Shown here: piece after piece, positions 62,337 to 64,000 of the stretch
How the letters are laid out: the number at the start of each line of letters is the position of its first letter
Numbering within the stretch: position 1 is the stretch's first letter
Source of the DNA: a virus
DNA: 64,000 nucleotides
Strand: one strand, 5' to 3'
IMG/VR virus record: IMGVR_UViG_3300032224_000809
Coordinates: 1-64,000 of that record
The notes under the pieces: model-generated
What the model was told of the DNA's origin: nothing
Seen by the model: only the letters and a program-made list of their open reading frames with translations
Databases searched by the model: none
Made by a program: the position numbers and the translations under genes

Positions 62337-63336
62337 TTTAGAAGAAGCGTTTGCACAACTAGATCCAAAGTTGAGAAAGAAATTAGGCAATGGTGTTGGA
62401 GTTTCGTATGAGTTTCAGCCAACGCCAAGTTTTGGATTAAATAAGGCTCTAGGCGGTGGCTTGCCATACGGAAGACAAGTTCTTATCTGGGGATCAAAGT
62501 CCTCTGCAAAGTCCTCTATGTGCCTTCAGATGATTGCTCTAGCACAGTCAGAAGGAAAGTTATGTGCTTGGATTGATTCAGAAATGTCATACTCAGAAGG
62601 CTGGGCCAGACAACTTGGGGTAGATCCAGAAAAATTAATTTACTCACAGGCAAGAACTATCAGTGATATGGTAGATGTTGGTGTAGGTCTAATGAATGCA
62701 GGAGTTGATTTAATCGTGGTAGACTCTATTACATCAATGCTTCCTGCAATTTATTTTGAAAAGGACACTGATGAGATGAAGGCTTTAGAAAATACAAAGC
62801 AGATTGGAGCAGAATCCCGTGACTTTAGCAATGCATGGAAGATGCTTAACTATGCTAATAATAAAGTTAAGCCTACTTTGCTTGTCCTTATTAGCCAGTC
62901 TCGTAATAATATTAATGCTATGTATACTAGCCAGCAGCCTTCTGGTGGTCAGGCTACTAAGTTTTATTCCTCTTGCATTATTAAGTTATTTAGTTCCGAG
63001 TCCGACAATCAGGCGATTAAAGGAAAGATTAAAGTAGGAGATAAATTGATTGAGGAAAAGGTTGGAAGAAAAATTAAGTGGGAACTTCAGTTCTCAAAAA
63101 CTTCCCCAGGATTTCAATCAGGAGAATATGATTTCTATTTCAGAGGAGACTCAATCGGCTTAGATGCAGTTGGAGATCTTGTTGATACAGCAGAATTAGT
63201 TGGCCTAGTTGAAAGAACTGGGGCTTGGTACTTGTTGCCAGACGGAACTAAAGTTCAGGGTAGAGATGGATTTATTAATCGTGTTAGAGAAGATCTTGAT
63301 TTACAAGATGATCTTAAAAGAAAGTTGTCTTCATGA
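62326..63336 (+). CDS. recA: RecA-like recombinase, 336 aa
   Basis: It starts at the ATG at 62326 (MSVSLEEAFAQLDPKLR), overlapping the polymerase by 11 nt, with GGAGGATAT upstream. The RecA core is clear: 'GGLPYGRQVLIWGSKSSAKSS' (Walker A), 'AWIDSEMSYSEGWARQLGVDPEKLIY', 'VDLIVVDSITSMLP' (Walker B) and 'PTLLVLISQSRNN'. It drives strand exchange in recombination-dependent replication and repair. The C-terminal ~60 residues differ from host RecA. Confidence 0.92.
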   Translation: MSVSLEEAFAQLDPKLRKKLGNGVGVSYEFQPTPSFGLNKALGGGLPYGRQVLIWGSKSSAKSSMCLQMIALAQSEGKLCAWIDSEMSYSEGWARQLGVDPEKLIYSQARTISDMVDVGVGLMNAGVDLIVVDSITSMLPAIYFEKDTDEMKALENTKQIGAESRDFSNAWKMLNYANNKVKPTLLVLISQSRNNINAMYTSQQPSGGQATKFYSSCIIKLFSSESDNQAIKGKIKVGDKLIEEKVGRKIKWELQFSKTSPGFQSGEYDFYFRGDSIGLDAVGDLVDTAELVGLVERTGAWYLLPDGTKVQGRDGFINRVREDLDLQDDLKRKLSS

Positions 63337-63884
63337 TAAAATCTGCATTTGTTTTAAAAAATATATTCTCTGCCGAAGAGGTTGAAAAATTAAAAAGTTT
63401 TATTCAAATTCAGAGTGAGGGTAGAGAAACTTTAAATTTTCTCAACCCAGAGCCAGTAGATCCAGATAAGGCAAATCATATAAAGATATATTCAAAATGG
63501 GGAAGAAGAGATATTCCCCAGGTTAGGTTACCATCACAAGTTACAGATAGAGTACAGAAAATTATTAATGATACCTTTACTGATGGAAAATACTTTGTTA
63601 ATTCAAATGAAATATTAGTTTCAACATACTCAGCAGAATACGGTACTCCAAACCTGCAAGGACACAAAGATGGTGGCACCTCTTCATTTTTAGTTGACTA
63701 CCAACTAGACTCCAACACCAACTGGGATATTACTGTTGACGGAAAAGATTATTCTATTAGCAATAACGATGCCGTAGTTTTTAATCCAGTAAAATTTGAA
63801 CACTCAAGACCATCTAAGATTTTTTCTGATCGTGAATTTATTACTATGATTTATTTTAGGTTTACTAGACAAGGCGATAAGTAA
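63333..63884 (+). CDS. Fe(II)/2-oxoglutarate dioxygenase (sixth in window), 183 aa
   Basis: MIKSAFVLKNIFSAEEVEK... overlaps recA by ATGA. It has H-x-D in 'LQGHKDGGTSSF', the distal His in 'VVFNPVKFEHSRPS' and Arg in 'SDREFITMIYF'. The core is more distant from the P4H-like enzymes of the tail cassette. In a replication operon it could act on a nucleotide, DNA or protein; the sequence does not decide. Confidence 0.8.
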   Translation: MIKSAFVLKNIFSAEEVEKLKSFIQIQSEGRETLNFLNPEPVDPDKANHIKIYSKWGRRDIPQVRLPSQVTDRVQKIINDTFTDGKYFVNSNEILVSTYSAEYGTPNLQGHKDGGTSSFLVDYQLDSNTNWDITVDGKDYSISNNDAVVFNPVKFEHSRPSKIFSDREFITMIYFRFTRQGDK

Positions 63885-63885
63885 C

Positions 63886-64000
63886 TTGGCATCTTATACA
63901 GTTTATTCTGGTCAATGGCCTTGCCATACCTGTAAAACAGTAGTCTTAACGCTAAGATGTTATGCTGAGACAAAGACGCTGACCTGGATGTGTAAAGATA
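63886..64000 (+). CDS. Truncated zinc-ribbon gene (3' end outside window)
   Basis: A frame open to the window edge, starting at TTG (63886), 1 nt after the previous stop: M-ASYTVYSGQWPCHTCKTV, with C-x2-C at residues 13-16, a third Cys near 25 and a fourth in 'WMCKD'. The pattern is that of a small zinc ribbon. The start codon is uncertain. Confidence 0.5.
   Translation, partial: MASYTVYSGQWPCHTCKTVVLTLRCYAETKTLTWMCKD

Noticed and set aside
1-64000. Lysogeny genes, attachment sites or transposons
   Set aside because: No integrase, excisionase, transposase or terminal inverted repeats were recognised on either strand.

Overview
The window is a 64 kb piece of a tailed double-stranded DNA phage genome. 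It is AT-rich, densely coded and cut by the window at both ends. The gene set (HK97-fold capsid, prohead protease with scaffold, long tape measure, tail tube, no sheath seen) points to a long-tailed siphophage-like virion. An actinobacterial host is suggested by four things: repeated TGTGA-N6-TCACA boxes of the Crp/GlxR type, widespread leaderless starts behind extended -10 promoters, a DnaE-type polymerase with intact PHP domain, and an adenosylcobalamin-dependent ribonucleotide reductase. The low GC would fit small freshwater Actinobacteria, but this is inference. No integrase, repressor or tRNA was recognised. No terminase was recognised either; it probably lies outside the window.

Layout. 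(1) 1-4465: early region of very small genes, many with paired Cys/His. Leftward operons (1-2817) and a rightward operon (3408-3976) diverge from non-coding regulatory DNA (497-779, 1598-1816, 2818-3407). That DNA holds a family of near-identical promoters, each with a Crp-like box at a fixed, helically phased distance, and three copies of a conserved hairpin-containing leader element. (2) 4452-6169: a leftward operon with a putative HTH protein, a Cys4 protein and a DHH-like phosphoesterase. (3) 6203-21716 and on to 25138: a holin-like protein, then a large cassette of receptor-binding and tail-fibre proteins. Within it lie a leftward lytic transglycosylase, two proteins built as low-complexity repeat plus C-terminal Hint domain, a sulfotransferase and five Fe(II)/2-oxoglutarate dioxygenases. 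A class II ribonucleotide reductase sits near its end. (4) 25160-54746: large tail protein, portal, protease/scaffold, major capsid, neck genes, tail tube, two tail-assembly chaperones, tape measure (2862 aa), distal tail and tail-tip proteins. (5) 54746-64000: replication genes (zinc ribbon, MerR-like protein, DnaB-type helicase, primase, ssDNA-binding-like protein, DnaE polymerase, RecA-like recombinase), a sixth dioxygenase and a truncated zinc-ribbon gene.

How it works together. Early operons seem to be switched on by the host Crp/GlxR protein from class-I-like positions. Structural genes are driven by many separate extended -10 promoters (TGNTATAAT or TGNTATACT) placed just before gene groups. 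About nine of these put the -10 box 5-8 nt from the start codon, so they should give leaderless mRNAs. Elsewhere genes are coupled by TAATG or ATGA overlaps. The most unusual feature is the pair of cassettes 'repeat-Hint protein followed by two 2OG dioxygenases' at 10033-12604 and 18933-22348, the second also with a sulfotransferase. They look like a phage-encoded system for cleaving or modifying its own tail-surface proteins.
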